DNA from: Phycisphaerae bacterium
GTDB taxonomy: Bacteria > Planctomycetota > Phycisphaerae > UBA1845 > Fen-1342
DNA length: 64,000 bases
NCBI GenBank assembly: GCA_017999985.1
Contig: JAGNKU010000006.1
Coordinates: 54,176 to 118,175, forward strand
Direction of reading: 5' to 3'
Shown one piece after another: positions 47,602 to 59,500 of the stretch (position 1 is its first letter; each line of letters begins with the position of its first letter). The notes below the pieces were generated by a model, which did not search any database, was not told where the DNA came from, and saw nothing but the letters and a program-made list of their open reading frames with translations. Both the position numbers and the translations under genes were made by a program.

Positions 47602-50600
47602 TCAGGGCAAGAACCGCCGGGCGGCTCGCGCTCGCCTCATCGCACGCCAGCCGGCAAGCGACAAGACCGCGCCCGGCACCAGCCCGGCCCCGCATAGGCC
47701 AACCACCGGAGCCGCCGTCGTGCCGTCGACACAGTCGCCTGACTGGTCACACGAACACCCGTGTTCGTCAACGGCCGCACCGAACGCGGTGCCCGGGCAT
47801 TCGTCCTCGCAGTCATCCACACCGTCGGCATCTTCATCCTGCCCCGCACACGACTCGCCGTTCCCGTCCAGTGACTCGACCTCCCCGGCCACCACCTCAT
47901 CCTCACCTTCGACCGGTACGCTAGCGGGCTCCCAGCCTGGATTATCCGGCGGTACGGGACTGTCCGGGTCCGTGGGCACCACTGCGCATCCGCAGTCGTT
48001 GACTGACGAGTCCGGCGGCGTGTCCGGACAAGTATCGTCGCAGTCATTCACGCCGTCGCCATCGCAGTCGAGCTGACTGCACGAGCAACCGTCTGCGTTC
48101 GGCACCTGACCTAGCGGCGTGTTTGGACAGGCATCGATGCAGTTGTCCACGCCGTCGCCATCGCTGTCGAGCTGACTGCACGAACAGCCATTCGCGTTCG
48201 GCGCCGGACCCGGCGGCGTATTCGGACAGGCATCGTTGCAGTTGTTCACCCCATCGCCGTCGCTGTCCAACTGGCTGCACGAGCAGCCGTCCGCATTCAG
48301 CGCCTCACCCGGCGGCGTGTTCGGGCAGGCATCGTTGCAGTTGTTCACCCCGTCGCCGTCGCTGTCGAGCTGACTGCACGAGCAACCGTCCGCGTTTGGT
48401 GCCTCACTCGGCGGCGTGTTCGGGCAATCATCGTTGCAGTTGTTCACTCCGTCGCCGTCGCTGTCCAGCTGGTTGCACGAGCAACCGTCGCCGTTCACGG
48501 GCTGTCCAGCCGGCGTGTCCGGGCATTCGTCGTCGCAGTCGCCGACGCCGTCACCGTCGCCGTCAAGTTGGCAATTGGGGCCCAGGGTCGCAGTCAGCAA
48601 CACAGTCAACGTGAAGTCCGAACTACCCAAAGACAGGTTGTGGGCCTGGATCGCCAGCACGTTCGTGCCGTTCTCCAGCAGGCTCACAAAGGCGCTGAGG
48701 TCGATGACCTCCGCCGCGTTGCAGGCCCCGCCGCACGCGGAACATTCGTGATCCTGGGTGGCGGGCTGATTGTGCGCCGGCGGGTTACCGGTCACGTTGC
48801 GCCGCACCACCTCTTGCCCATTGAGGTAGGCGACGAAGGCGTCATCGTAATCCACAGTCAGCGTCAGAGAACTGATCATCTCCGGCTCGTCCACGTGGAA
48901 CAGACGCCGCGCGTACACGCTCAGGTACCCATTTTGCATATCGCTCAGCGTCGTTCCGCGTTGCGCCATGCAGTCCGGGCCAAACCCGAACCCGCCCGGC
49001 CCGCTCAGCCAGCCGGAGTCCGCGAAGGGGACAGTCGTCCAGTCAGCCGGCGGGGCACTGTTGATACCCTTGAAGTAGCGCCAAGTGTCGCCTGGCTCGA
49101 TCGGCAACGGCTCGGGCGCGGGCAGTGGCACGCAGCCGCCAGTGTCCTGATCGCACACTTCGCCGAAGCGGCAATTATCCGTATGGACGCAGCCAGCGGT
49201 CGGGTCACAGGTGTCCGTCGTGCAGTCGATACCATCATCACAATTCAGCGGCGTGCCGGCCACGCACTCGCCGTTCGTACACGTCTCAGTCCCATTGCAC
49301 ACATTGTCGTCGTCACAATCACTGCCGAGCTGGCTGCACGAGCAGCCGGCCGCGTTCGGCGCCTCGCCCGGCGGCGTGTTCGGACAGTCATCGATGCAAT
49401 TGTTCACCCCGTCGCCGTCGCTGTCGAGCTGGCTGCACGAGCAACCATCCGCGTTCGGCGGCTGCCCCGGCGGCGTGTTCGGGCAGTCATCGTTGCAGTT
49501 GTTCACTCCGTCGCCGTCGCTGTCCAGCTGGCTGCACGAGCAACCATCCGCGTTCGGCGGCTGCCCCGGCGGCGTGTTCGGGCAGTCATCAATGCAGTTG
49601 TTCACCCCGTCGCCGTCGCTGTCGAGCTGGCTGCACGAGCAACCATCCGCGTTCGGCGGCTGCCCCGGCGGCGTGTTCGGACAGGCATCAATGCAGTTGT
49701 TCACCCCGTCGCCGTCGCTGTCGAGCTGGCTGCACGAGCAACCGTCCGCGTTCGGCGGCTGACCCGGCGGCGTGTTCGGGCAGTCATCGTTGCAGTTGTT
49801 CACTCCGTCGCCGTCGCTGTCCAGCTGGCTGCACGAGCAACCGTCCGCGTTCGGCGGCTGACCTGGCGGCGTGTTCGGACAGGCATCGTTGCAGTTGTTC
49901 ACCCCGTCGCCATCGCTGTCGAGCTGGCTGCACGAGCAACCATCCGCGTTCGGCGGCTGCCCCGGCGGCGTGTTCGGACAGGCATCGTTGCAGTTGTTCA
50001 CCCCGTCGCCGTCGCTGTCCAACTGGCTGCACGAGCAACCATCCGCGTTCGGCGGCTGCCCCGGCGGCGTGTTCGGACAGGCATCGTTGCAGTTGTTCAC
50101 CCCGTCGCCGTCGCTGTCCAACTGGCTGCACGAGCAACCGTCCGCGTTCGGCGGCTGACCCGGCGGCGTGTTCGGGCAGTCATCGTTGCAGTCGTGCACG
50201 CCGTCTCCATCCTCATCACTGCCGTAGCTCCCGTCGCCAATGCAGCACGGAAACTGGTTGAACAGCAGTAGCGAGGTGGCCCCGCCCCCATCAATCACCA
50301 GGAAGAAGGCCCGCTGGCCACCCACGCAGTCGTCGTTTGGTACGACTGCGATACCTTCCAGGTTGCCGCCCATCGGGCTGCCGTACATCACGACCTGGTT
50401 CAGCCGGCGTTCCCCACCAACCAACGTGGAGCCGAGCGTGACAACCTCAGTGCGGTTGTAGTCCGCGCCATGGAAGATGTACAGCAACCCCTCTGATCGA
50501 TCGAACGCCAGGTCGGCGCTCTCCGAATAGCCGGTCTGGTAGGCCCCCACAAACGTGAACGTGCCATTGGTCCGGTTCAGGTCGAAAGCGTAAAGGCGAC

Positions 50601-51231
50601 CGCCATTCTGATGGGCGACAAACATGAGTCCGCCCATGCCGTTCTGGCTCGTATACGGATTGCCGTTCTGGTCGACGAATCCCTCCGCTGCCAGAAACTC
50701 GTCAGGAACGAAGGCGATGCCCTCTGCACCACTGCCGCCATTCAGCGGCAGGTATGGGCTCGTATTCCAGTTGTTTCGCAGCGTCGCCGTTCCATACACC
50801 GAGACGTCGTATTCCTTGATCCGCTCCTCACCTTCGATGATGACGTAGACGGAATCCTCGTCGTAATGCGCGACGGTGATGCCCTCGAGATCGCCGAAGC
50901 CGGTCCACTCGCCACGATTTCCATTGCGATAGTCAATTTCGTATCCGCCGCTTCCGTTTTCGCGGATGGCCCAGAATTTCGAAGCGTCGCCCCCCGGGCC
51001 GTTCCGGCAGACCCATAGACGGCGCGTCAGTGGGTTCCAAGCTGCGCCGCTCATGTCCGAATAAAAGTCGTTCTGACCCGGACCCTCAATGCCCGTCAGA
51101 TTGACTGCCTGCGCCGCCGGTTCTGCCGGCCACGGCACTTCGGCGCGGGCAGGCACCACGAGCACGATCAGGAACATGACAGCGATGCGCGGCGCCGGAG
51201 GGAACAAACTGAGATTGAGGGTTGGGCTCAT
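47602..51231 (-). CDS. Secreted beta-propeller protein with long TSP3-type Ca-binding repeats and C-terminal anchor
   Basis: 1,209 residues. ATG at 51231 behind GGAGGGAG; signal peptide ending VVPARA. Residues about 35-330 form a propeller-like domain (GDLEGITVAHYDEDSVYVII, EGIAFVPDEF, NLEGIAVVPND) resembling phytase/esterase-like or SdiA-regulated families; the assignment is tentative. Then nine TSP3-type units of 33 residues (DSDGDGVNNCNDACPNTPPG type), CTDC modules, a WRYFKG-type beta-sandwich (about 710-885), six more TSP3-type units and a diverged last one. The C-terminus has GLCGAG, a hydrophobic helix and an Arg-rich tail (RRARAARR), like a Cys-type sorting or anchoring signal. Ca2+-dependent folding and surface attachment are expected. 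The partner or substrate is unknown. Confidence 0.82.
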   Translation of the reverse strand: MSPTLNLSLFPPAPRIAVMFLIVLVVPARAEVPWPAEPAAQAVNLTGIEGPGQNDFYSDMSGAAWNPLTRRLWVCRNGPGGDASKFWAIRENGSGGYEIDYRNGNRGEWTGFGDLEGITVAHYDEDSVYVIIEGEERIKEYDVSVYGTATLRNNWNTSPYLPLNGGSGAEGIAFVPDEFLAAEGFVDQNGNPYTSQNGMGGLMFVAHQNGGRLYAFDLNRTNGTFTFVGAYQTGYSESADLAFDRSEGLLYIFHGADYNRTEVVTLGSTLVGGERRLNQVVMYGSPMGGNLEGIAVVPNDDCVGGQRAFFLVIDGGGATSLLLFNQFPCCIGDGSYGSDEDGDGVHDCNDDCPNTPPGQPPNADGCSCSQLDSDGDGVNNCNDACPNTPPGQPPNADGCSCSQLDSDGDGVNNCNDACPNTPPGQPPNADGCSCSQLDSDGDGVNNCNDACPNTPPGQPPNADGCSCSQLDSDGDGVNNCNDDCPNTPPGQPPNADGCSCSQLDSDGDGVNNCIDACPNTPPGQPPNADGCSCSQLDSDGDGVNNCIDDCPNTPPGQPPNADGCSCSQLDSDGDGVNNCNDDCPNTPPGQPPNADGCSCSQLDSDGDGVNNCIDDCPNTPPGEAPNAAGCSCSQLGSDCDDDNVCNGTETCTNGECVAGTPLNCDDGIDCTTDTCDPTAGCVHTDNCRFGEVCDQDTGGCVPLPAPEPLPIEPGDTWRYFKGINSAPPADWTTVPFADSGWLSGPGGFGFGPDCMAQRGTTLSDMQNGYLSVYARRLFHVDEPEMISSLTLTVDYDDAFVAYLNGQEVVRRNVTGNPPAHNQPATQDHECSACGGACNAAEVIDLSAFVSLLENGTNVLAIQAHNLSLGSSDFTLTVLLTATLGPNCQLDGDGDGVGDCDDECPDTPAGQPVNGDGCSCNQLDSDGDGVNNCNDDCPNTPPSEAPNADGCSCSQLDSDGDGVNNCNDACPNTPPGEALNADGCSCSQLDSDGDGVNNCNDACPNTPPGPAPNANGCSCSQLDSDGDGVDNCIDACPNTPLGQVPNADGCSCSQLDCDGDGVNDCDDTCPDTPPDSSVNDCGCAVVPTDPDSPVPPDNPGWEPASVPVEGEDEVVAGEVESLDGNGESCAGQDEDADGVDDCEDECPGTAFGAAVDEHGCSCDQSGDCVDGTTAAPVVGLCGAGLVPGAVLSLAGWRAMRRARAARRFLP
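47985..48577 (-). repeat. TSP3-type 99-base repeats, block B (six units)
   Basis: Six 33-residue units with the DSDGDGVNNC core, more diverged in the second half of each unit than block A. Confidence 0.85.
49328..50217 (-). repeat. TSP3-type 99-base tandem repeats, block A (nine units)
   Basis: Eight full 99-base units plus a diverged first one. Neighbours differ mainly by N/I and A/D swaps in the NNC(N/I)D(A/D)CP stretch and by silent changes. Because 99 is divisible by three and there are no stops in the unit, the opposite strand is also open over this stretch; those frames are not genes. Confidence 0.9.
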
Positions 51232-51779
51232 CTTCTTCTCCCTCCAGATTCCGCGGCTGTCAAACAGAGGTACAAACCGACCACGGAGTCCTGCCTAAAT
51301 TAACATCTCTACGAACAACTCCAGTAAGTTTAAAATATCTCCCTCTCCGATGCAAACAGCTTGGGGCGATCGCACGCTCAACTGCCTGGCCGCCGACGGC
51401 ATGCATCCGCCGGCAACGAGCCCATTCTCGGGCGTAGAGCCAAGAAGCTTGGGACGGCCGATCGTTGCCGCCCCATAAGTGCTTCGGCCAAAAGACGGCG
51501 CGGAGATTACCCATTTTCGCAAGCACTCCGGAGGGCCAGTCCGATAAGCACGACGTTCTCTTAGCCGATTCGGACTCTCCCCCCGCGTCGTCGAACGTTG
51601 ACACGTCCCGGGCTCAGCGATACAAGTGGGCGATGAAAGGGTGCTGTGCGCCTGCTTCGGGGCGGTGGGCGAGCCGCGGCCGGAGTTGACTGCAGGTTCT
51701 GATGGGTGGAAAACGGGGCGATAATTCGCCCACAAGCGGGCCTTGGGCTCGGGAACGGACGCTAATGAGGAGCACGCGT
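51232..51779. other. Intergenic region between divergent genes
   Basis: Separates the minus-strand propeller/TSP3 gene from the plus-strand thioredoxin gene. An AT-rich stretch at about 51290-51345 probably holds promoter elements for the minus-strand gene, but I cannot fix a -35/-10 pair with confidence. The remaining frames lack coding features. Confidence 0.45.
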
Positions 51780-52610
51780 ATGGGTCGGGGCATGATCATC
51801 TTTGTTTCGCTCGCGCTGGTGTATAACGTCGCAGCTGAGCCCCAGGATCAAGGCACGGCGGCGACGATTCAGAGTCTTCAGAAAGAACAGCAGCAACTTC
51901 GCGCCGACGTGAACAATCTGCGGACCGAACTGCAGAGTCTGCGCCGATTGCTGGCCGACTTGCAGGCCCGTCTGCCGGCGGCCGTGGAGAACAACGCCGA
52001 GGCGGTGGACGAGCCCATATCGCTGGCCGCCATCGATCAGAAACTCAACACGATTCTTGGCCAGCTGCAGGTCATCTCAAAAAACGCCACCGCTCCCAAG
52101 GCCGAGCCGCGCCGTCCGGCGATGGATCTGGTCGGCAAGCCGGCCCCTCCCATCGCGTTGACGACCATGGCGGGAGCGCCCGTTGGGAACGCGCAGTTCA
52201 CGAGTCACCCGGCCACCGTGTTGAACTTCGTGGCGCCGAACTGCGGCTTCTGCGCGCGGCAAATCCCCAAGGTCGAGCAGGTTCGTGCTACGTACGAGCC
52301 GAAGGGCGTGCGTTTCGTGAATATCAACGAGCAGATGGGCGCAAAAGCGTACACGCCGGAGGAGGCCGCCGCCGAGTACACCTCGCGCGGGTCGAACCTC
52401 GAACTGGCGATGGACCCTGGCAACAAGATCGGCGGTGCGTATTTCGCCACTGCGTACCCGACGATGTTCGTGATCCGCAGTGACGGCACGGTGGCGCACG
52501 TCAACATCGGCGCGAAGGACAACATCGATCAGATGCTCCAGCAACAGCTCGCCGCGCTGCTGGGAGAATCAAAGCCCGAGCCGGGCAGCGCTCCGCCGGC
52601 AGGCAAATGA
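51780..52610 (+). CDS. Periplasmic TlpA/AhpC-type thioredoxin-fold protein with coiled coil
   Basis: 276 residues. ATG at 51780 chosen for GAGGAG at 51767-51772 and an immediate signal peptide (MGRGMIIFVSLALVYNVAA); ATG at 51765 is poorer. After the signal a coiled-coil stretch rich in Q, L and R (about 30-70), a linker, and a redoxin domain from about 120 (VGKPAPPIALTTMAG). The active site is C155-G-F-C158 in a NCGFC motif, with the cis-Pro loop AYPTMFVIRSDG following. Such proteins reduce or shuffle disulfides outside the cytoplasm. Its place between genes for very Cys-rich exported proteins suggests, but does not prove, that it helps their folding. No partner DsbD-like gene is visible in the window. 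Confidence 0.87.
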   Translation: MGRGMIIFVSLALVYNVAAEPQDQGTAATIQSLQKEQQQLRADVNNLRTELQSLRRLLADLQARLPAAVENNAEAVDEPISLAAIDQKLNTILGQLQVISKNATAPKAEPRRPAMDLVGKPAPPIALTTMAGAPVGNAQFTSHPATVLNFVAPNCGFCARQIPKVEQVRATYEPKGVRFVNINEQMGAKAYTPEEAAAEYTSRGSNLELAMDPGNKIGGAYFATAYPTMFVIRSDGTVAHVNIGAKDNIDQMLQQQLAALLGESKPEPGSAPPAGK

Positions 52611-53127
52611 CCACGTCGCTGGCGCTTGAGGTTTCGGGTCCGGGCGCTTCGGCCCCGACAACCGGGGCAGCGTGAGGCTCCGATCTCGCCGGCCCGACTG
52701 TGGTGGGCGGGCGGCGCGCCGGATGGTACGTTGCGGTTTGGCGAGCGTTCACGAGTCCGCCGCAGGTCTGCGGGGCGGCCCTGAAGTGTCGCTGGCACGC
52801 CAAGCCTGACTGAGCGACGCGATGCGCCGGGCGATCCTGAGGCCCAGCTGCGCTGGGCCAACGCGTGCCGCGCTTTTGCGGTGCGAACCGTGATCGTCTC
52901 TGCACGCGCCCCTGTGGACGCGCGCCCGCTCCGTGCGGCCTGGCCGGGCACGGGCCGTGCACGTGTCGGACGGGCGCCTACCGGCAAGCGTGGTATGCGA
53001 GACTGGTGCGCGCGTCGCGCCAGACCAGGACACGCTCCGCGCCCAACCGCGCTCGTCCAATGGGTCACCGCGGGACCGGCGCAGCGCCCGCGCGCAGGCC
53101 GCGGGCGATGACGAAATAAGAAAAACC
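52611..53127. other. Intergenic region without supported gene
   Basis: GC-rich, with several open frames on both strands made mostly of Arg, Ala, Pro and Gly; none has a ribosome binding site, domain or plausible start. I see no terminator with a T-run after the thioredoxin gene. Confidence 0.5.
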
Positions 53128-53156
53128 TTGAAGCCAACCAAGGCGTCCGGTAACAT
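53128..53156 (+). promoter_or_regulatory. Candidate promoter of the giant LamG/DNRLRE gene
   Basis: TTGAAG (53128-53133), 17-base spacer, TAACAT (53151-53156), in the only AT-rich patch of the 0.95-kb gap. It predicts a leader of nearly 400 bases before the ATG at 53560. The leader (53157-53559) contains no recognisable RNA element. Confidence 0.5.
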
Positions 53157-53559
53157 GCTAACAGGACACGTAGCGGGCAGTGTGCCCGCATGCGGGGTAG
53201 GTGTGCGAACGAAGCGCATGTCTGAGGCGGCTGCGTTGGCGGGGCTGAATGGTTTGGGCACAGCCAAGTGGGGTCACTTGAGTCCCATGTCCCGTCTTGC
53301 GTTGGGGTAGTGCATCTGTCGCCGGGCCGCGCGGCATTCCGGCCGGCGCAGCGCACAACATGAGGATCGCGAGATGTTCACGTCTCGGCGCGGGCTGCAG
53401 ACTGGCACCGTGGCGTCTGGCGCGCGGGCATCGGGAGGCAATGTCGTGGCAGGCAACAGAACACATCGGGGGGGCTGGATGGGACTGCAAGCCGTGGGGC
53501 TGCGCTTCGCACGGGCGACGCTGTCGACACCGCCGAGCGCGAACAAAGGAGCGAAGATC

Positions 53560-56500
53560 ATGCGGCGAACTATGACCTCGCTGATCGTAATCGGTGCGGT
53601 GCTGGCGGCGACTGAAGCGGCCCGTGCGGCAGACCCGGTGACGGTGACGTTCCAGCAAGGTGTGAACGGGTACAGCGGGACGGTGGACACGTACATCCAG
53701 TACAACGTGACCAGTCCGAACGCCGGCGCGACCACGCTCTCGGCCGACGGTACACCGCCCGATACGGACATCCGGCAGATTCTCCTTCGTTTCGACAACA
53801 TCTTCGGGGCTGGTGCCAATCAGATCCCCGCCGGTGCGGTCATCACTTCCGCCACGCTGACTGTGAACGTCTCGAACGACATCGCCATCGTGACGAACAT
53901 CCACCGCATGCTTCATACCTGGGACGATGACGACGTTTGGAGCACGTTCGGGAACGGCAGCCCGTGGAACACGACGGCGGGCGTGCAGGCCGACGGCGTG
54001 GACGCAGTGTCAACGCCCGATGCCGCACCGGCCACCGTCACCCCGGCCGGATTGAGAACCATCGACGTGACGACCAGCCTGCAGGCCTGGTCGACCAACA
54101 CTGCGAGCAACTTCGGCTGGGTGTTCCTCGTGGCTGGGGCCGACACGTTGGCCTTTGATTCCTCCGAAGGTGCGACGCACCCTCTGCTGACTGTGAAGTA
54201 CTACCCCCCGGGGACGCAGTCGATCACATTCCAGAACGGATTGAACGGCTATGCTGGCACGCATGACGCACATATCATGGAATACTACCTCACCACGAAC
54301 TACGGCAGCGCAGCGGTAGTGAAGTGGGACACTGACGAGCCGAACAGCAGCGGCAAGTACTCGTACGGCCTGTTCCGTTTCGATGGTGTATTTGGGAGCG
54401 ACGCCAACCAGATTCCGAGCGGATCCACGATCCTCGCTGCGACATTGACGCTGTACATCACGAACGTCACGGCCACCGCTGCCACCATGAACGAGGTCGC
54501 GGTTGACTGGACCGAAGACGCCGTCACCTGGAACACTTTCGGTGCCACGGCAGGTGTTCAAGCCGAGGACTACGGCGCCACAGTGGGCTCCGTCCCGTTG
54601 GGCACAATCAACACCACCTCGGACATCGACGTCACGTCGAGCATCGCGTACTGGGCGGCCACGCCCATCGCCAACCGCGGCTGGATCATCCGGCCGAACA
54701 CGACCGACGGCCAGGAGTGCGCTTCAAGCGAGGCGACAACGCAGACGCAGCGCCCGAAGCTGACCGTGCTTTATGTGCCGCCGCCGTGTACTAGCGACCT
54801 CGACTGCGACGACGGCCTCTTCTGCAACGGCGATGAAACCTGCAACACCGGCACGGGCGTCTGCGAGGCCGGCACGCCGGTGAGCTGTAGCTCCCCGACC
54901 CCCTACTGCGACGAGACCCTCGAGACGTGCGTGGAGTGCCTGACGAGCGCGCAATGCAGCGACGGAGACGTGTGCAATGGCACGGAGGCCTGCGTGGCGG
55001 GCGTGTGCGAGGATGGAACGCCTCTGACCTGCGACGACGAGGTCGCGTGTACGGACGATTCGTGCGTTCCGGCCTCAGGCTGCCAGCACGTCGATAACTG
55101 CACGGGTGGAAAGGTGTGCAACCACACAACGGGCAACTGTGAGCGTGCACCCGTCACCGTGACGTTCCAGCAGGGGGACGCGAACGGTTACACCGGCACG
55201 GCGGACACGTACATTGACAGTACCCTGGGTAGCCAGGCTACGGCCAACCCGCTGGTCGTCGATCTGGACCCGGTCGTCGAACAGGCGCTCATTCGGTTCG
55301 ACGGAATCTTCGGGTCCGGCGCGAACCAGATTCCAGCCGGATCGACCATCGAGTCTGCGACCCTGACGATGAGAGTCGGGGGCGACACCAACGACTACAG
55401 CCCGAACCCGGTGGGCTTCCACCGGCTGCTCCATCCCTGGGACGCTACCGATGTCTGGGCCGATTACGGCGTGGCGCCGTGGAACCTGGAGGCCGGGGTC
55501 CAGGCGGATGACGACGACGCGCTGGAAATCGCCGACGCGACCACGACCATGGGCGCCCTGAACACGTCCTATCCGGTGGACGTAACGGGGGCTGTCCAGG
55601 CGTGGTCGGCTGCGCCGTCGAGCAACTACGGGTGGGTGATCTTGATGACAACCGGGACGGACGGGCTGCGCGTGCAATCTTCCGAGTCCACGACCGTCTC
55701 GTACCGGCCGCTGCTATCGGTGACGTACACTACCGGCTGCGACAGCGACGCCGATTGCGACGACGGCAACCCCTGCACCGATGATACATGCGACGTTGAC
55801 ACGGGCGAGTGCACGAATGTCGCCGACGACAACAACCCCTGCTCCGACGGCAATGACTGCACGGACGACGTCTGCGTGGGCGGCGTCTGCGTCGGCACTA
55901 ACGACGACTTGAACACGTGCGATGATGGAATTGCCTGCACGGGCGACGACCTATGCAACCAGGGCGTGTGCGCCGGCACTGATGGGTGCACGCCGCCCCT
56001 GATATGTAACCACGCCACGGGCGTGTGTGAGCCGCCGGCACCGCTGTTGCCGATCGTGGAAGGCAACGAGTGGAAGTACTTCCGCGGGCAGTCGGAGCCG
56101 CCGGTCAACTGGAACACAGTTGCATTTGACGATTCTTCGTGGGAAACCGGCCCGAGTGGATTCGGATACGCCGATGGCGACGATAACACGTTGCTCGACG
56201 CGAGCAATCCCCCGGCGATGCAGAACAACTACTTGAGCGTGTACATCCGCCGCGCATTCTACGTGTCCGATCCATCGTCCGTATACGGCCTCGAGTTGTC
56301 GGTGGACTACGACGACGCCTACGTCTGCTACATCAACGGAACGGAGGTCGCGCGGAGCAGCAACATCACGGGCACTCCGCCGCCGTACAACGCCAGCCAG
56401 TCAAGCGGTCACATCAGCGTGGACCACGAGGCTGGAACACCCGTGCTCACAAGTGTGGCTCCCGGGGTGCTGACTGCGGGCTACAACGTCCTCGCGTGCC

Positions 56501-59500
56501 AGGGGCACAACGCGACCATAGGGAGTTCGGACTTCTCGCTTATTCCCGAGTTGGAAGAGGTCGCCGCGCCGAATGCGCCGCCGGATCAGCCGACCGATCC
56601 TTCCCCGGTCGATGGCGCAATTAACGTCGCGCTCAGCCCGGATTTGTGCGTCGACGTGAGCGACCCCGAAGCGGAGGAACTCACGGTCACGTTCTGGGGC
56701 CGCGAAGTGACCGGCGAAGCGGGCGATCCGTTCACAATCGTCGTGCTGCCCGATCCGCAGAACTACGCCCAGAGCTACCCGTCCACCTACTATGCGCAGA
56801 CGCAGTGGTGCGTGGACAACCGCGTCTCGCGGAATATTGTCTTCGTCGCGGGCCTCGGGGACATGACAAACGACGCAAGCACGACGCAGTGGGGTGTCGC
56901 CAGCACGGCGTTCGCGACGCTCGACATGGCCGGCCTGCCATACGGCATGTGCGTCGGCAACCACGACCAGAATCCCACGGGCTCCGCGCGGACTGGTTCC
57001 GACGAGGGCGCCACCACGGTCAACTACAACGCCACCTTCCCGAAGTCCCGGATCCAGGCCAACGGCTACTTCGTCGACAACTACACGTTCGGCGGGACGT
57101 ACCCCAACAACATGGACAATTACTACGTGTTGTTCAACGCCGGCGGGATGGATTTCATCGTCTTCTTCCTGGAATCGGAGATGGATTCGGGGGGAACGTA
57201 TCAGGGCGTTTGCACCTCGGCCACCTGCCTCGCCGTTGTCCAGTGGGTGGATGACCTGCTGACGAACACCTACCCGAACCACCGGGCGATCATCATCAGC
57301 CACGCCCTCATGGCGCCGGCCGGGGCGTTCCACGGCCACGGGCAAGTGCTCTATGACGCTCTCAAGGACAACCCGAATGTCTTCCTGATGAACTGCGGCC
57401 ACCTGGACCAGGCCAACCATCGCGTTGACCCGGGCACCGACGGACACCCGATCTATACACTGATCTCCGACTACCAGATGCGCTCCAACGGCGGCAACGG
57501 CTGGCTGCGGATTCTGACGTTTGACCCACAGTCGGACACGATCCACGTCGAGACTTTCTCTCCGACCGTTGTCACCGGCGGGCGGTTCATCAACAAGCCG
57601 ACGGCACACGGCGATAACGCGCCCAACGACGCCTGCGCGCGCGATTGCTACGTCGAGCCCGGCGGAACGTACGCCGCCGGCGGCAACGAGTTGATGCTGC
57701 CCTACGACATGGAGGCCGGCGAGCCGTTCGTGCAGATCGGAGCTGCGCAAGTCGTCGCGAGCGGCGGCACGGCCTGCGTGAGCTGGCCCGGGCGCGCGAT
57801 GAACACGCAGTACGAGTGGTACGTGACGATCTCGGACGGGAATTCCACCACGACGAGCAGCCGGTGGGACTTCACGACAGCCACGACGTGCACGACGAAC
57901 GAGGACTGCGCCGACGACAATGACTGTACCGACGACGTATGCGACAACGGAACCTGCACAAACCCGCCGAACAACGGCAACACGTGCACGGACAACAACG
58001 AATGCACGGACGACGTGTGCGACGACGGAGTATGTCAGAGCACTCCCAACTCACTGTCATGCGCCGACGACGGCAACCCGTGCACGGATGACGTCTGCAG
58101 CGGCGGCACCTGCACGCACCCGGCGAACGACGCCAATTCCTGTACGGATGACAACGCCTGCACCACCGACGTCTGCTCAGGCGGCGTGTGCCAGAGCAGC
58201 TACACGCCCCAGGACGGTTGCTGCACCACTGACGCGGACTGCGACGACGGCAATGCCGGCACGTCGGACGCGTGTGAGGAGCTGACGGGAAATTGCAGTA
58301 ACGTGCAGAACGTGTCGTGTACCAGCGATGCAGAGTGCGACGACGATGACGCCTGCACCACGGACGAGTGCGTTGGAGAAAACGTCTCGGCGCTGAATTT
58401 CGACGGCACCAACGACTACGTGACCATGGGTGTGGCGTCCGGCCTGGGCACTGCCGAGTTCACGATCGAGACCTGGTTCAGGCGGACCGGGACCGGCGTC
58501 GGCAATACTACCGGGACTTCCGGGATCAGTTCACTTGTGCCACTTGTTGCGAAGGGTGCACCGGAGGCGGACGGATCTAACGTGGATGCGAACTATGTTC
58601 TCGGAATCAACACAGCGGGAGACGTCCTCGCCGCCGATTTCGAGGATACCGCCACGGGCCTCAACCATCCGGTGTCGGGTACAACGCAGATCACCCTCAA
58701 CACCTGGTATCACGCCGCCGCGAGCTACGACGGAACGACGTGGCGGTTGTATCTGAATGGAAACCCGGAAGCCACGCTCGTAGTCGGTGCCTTTACTCCG
58801 CGTTCCGACAGTATCCAGCACTTCGGGCTCGGTGCCATGCTGACGTCGGCCGGCTCGCGGCTCGGCGCCTTCCAGGGGATTCTGGACGAGGTGCGGATCT
58901 GGAACCGCGCGCTCAGCCAGGCTGAGATCCAGGCCGGGATGCAACAGGCGATCACCTCCGGAACCGGCCTGATCGGCCGCTGGGGACTGGACGAAAATGC
59001 CGGCACGACGGCCCACGACTCGACCGCTCCCGCGGAAGACGGGACCCTGACGAACGGCCCGACGTGGAGTCCGACGGACAAGGCTCCGCTGAGTCCCGGG
59101 GTCTGCTCGCATACGCCGATCCCGAACTGCACGCCGTGTACGAGCGACGCGGAGTGCAACGACAGTGATGCCTGCACCACGGACGCGTGCGTAAACAATG
59201 TTTGCCAGCATGCGGCGGTGGTTTGCGACGATGGCGAAGTGTGCACGGAGGATTCCTGCAATCCAGCAACGGGCTGTGTCCATACGGCGATTAACGAAAA
59301 CGGCGCGTGCGACGACGACGACGCGTGTACCACAAATGATATATGCATCAACGGAGTGTGCACGGGAACGCTCATCTCTGACTGCTGCGATGCCGACAAT
59401 GACTGCGACGACGGCGACGTCTGCACGGACGACGCGTGTGACACGGCGAATCTCGCGGCATTGTCATTCGATGGCAGCAACGACTATATCAACCTCGGGA

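Noticed and set aside
48568..50271. Long plus-strand open frames (567 and 378 codons) opposite the TSP3 protein
   Set aside because: They mirror the 99-base repeats, whose period keeps every frame open; composition is Val/Arg/His or Cys/Ser/Arg low-complexity, with no start signal.
52529..53356. A 275-codon minus-strand frame in the gap before the giant plus-strand gene
   Set aside because: Arg/Pro/Ser composition typical of non-coding GC-rich DNA, and it overlaps the end of the thioredoxin gene.
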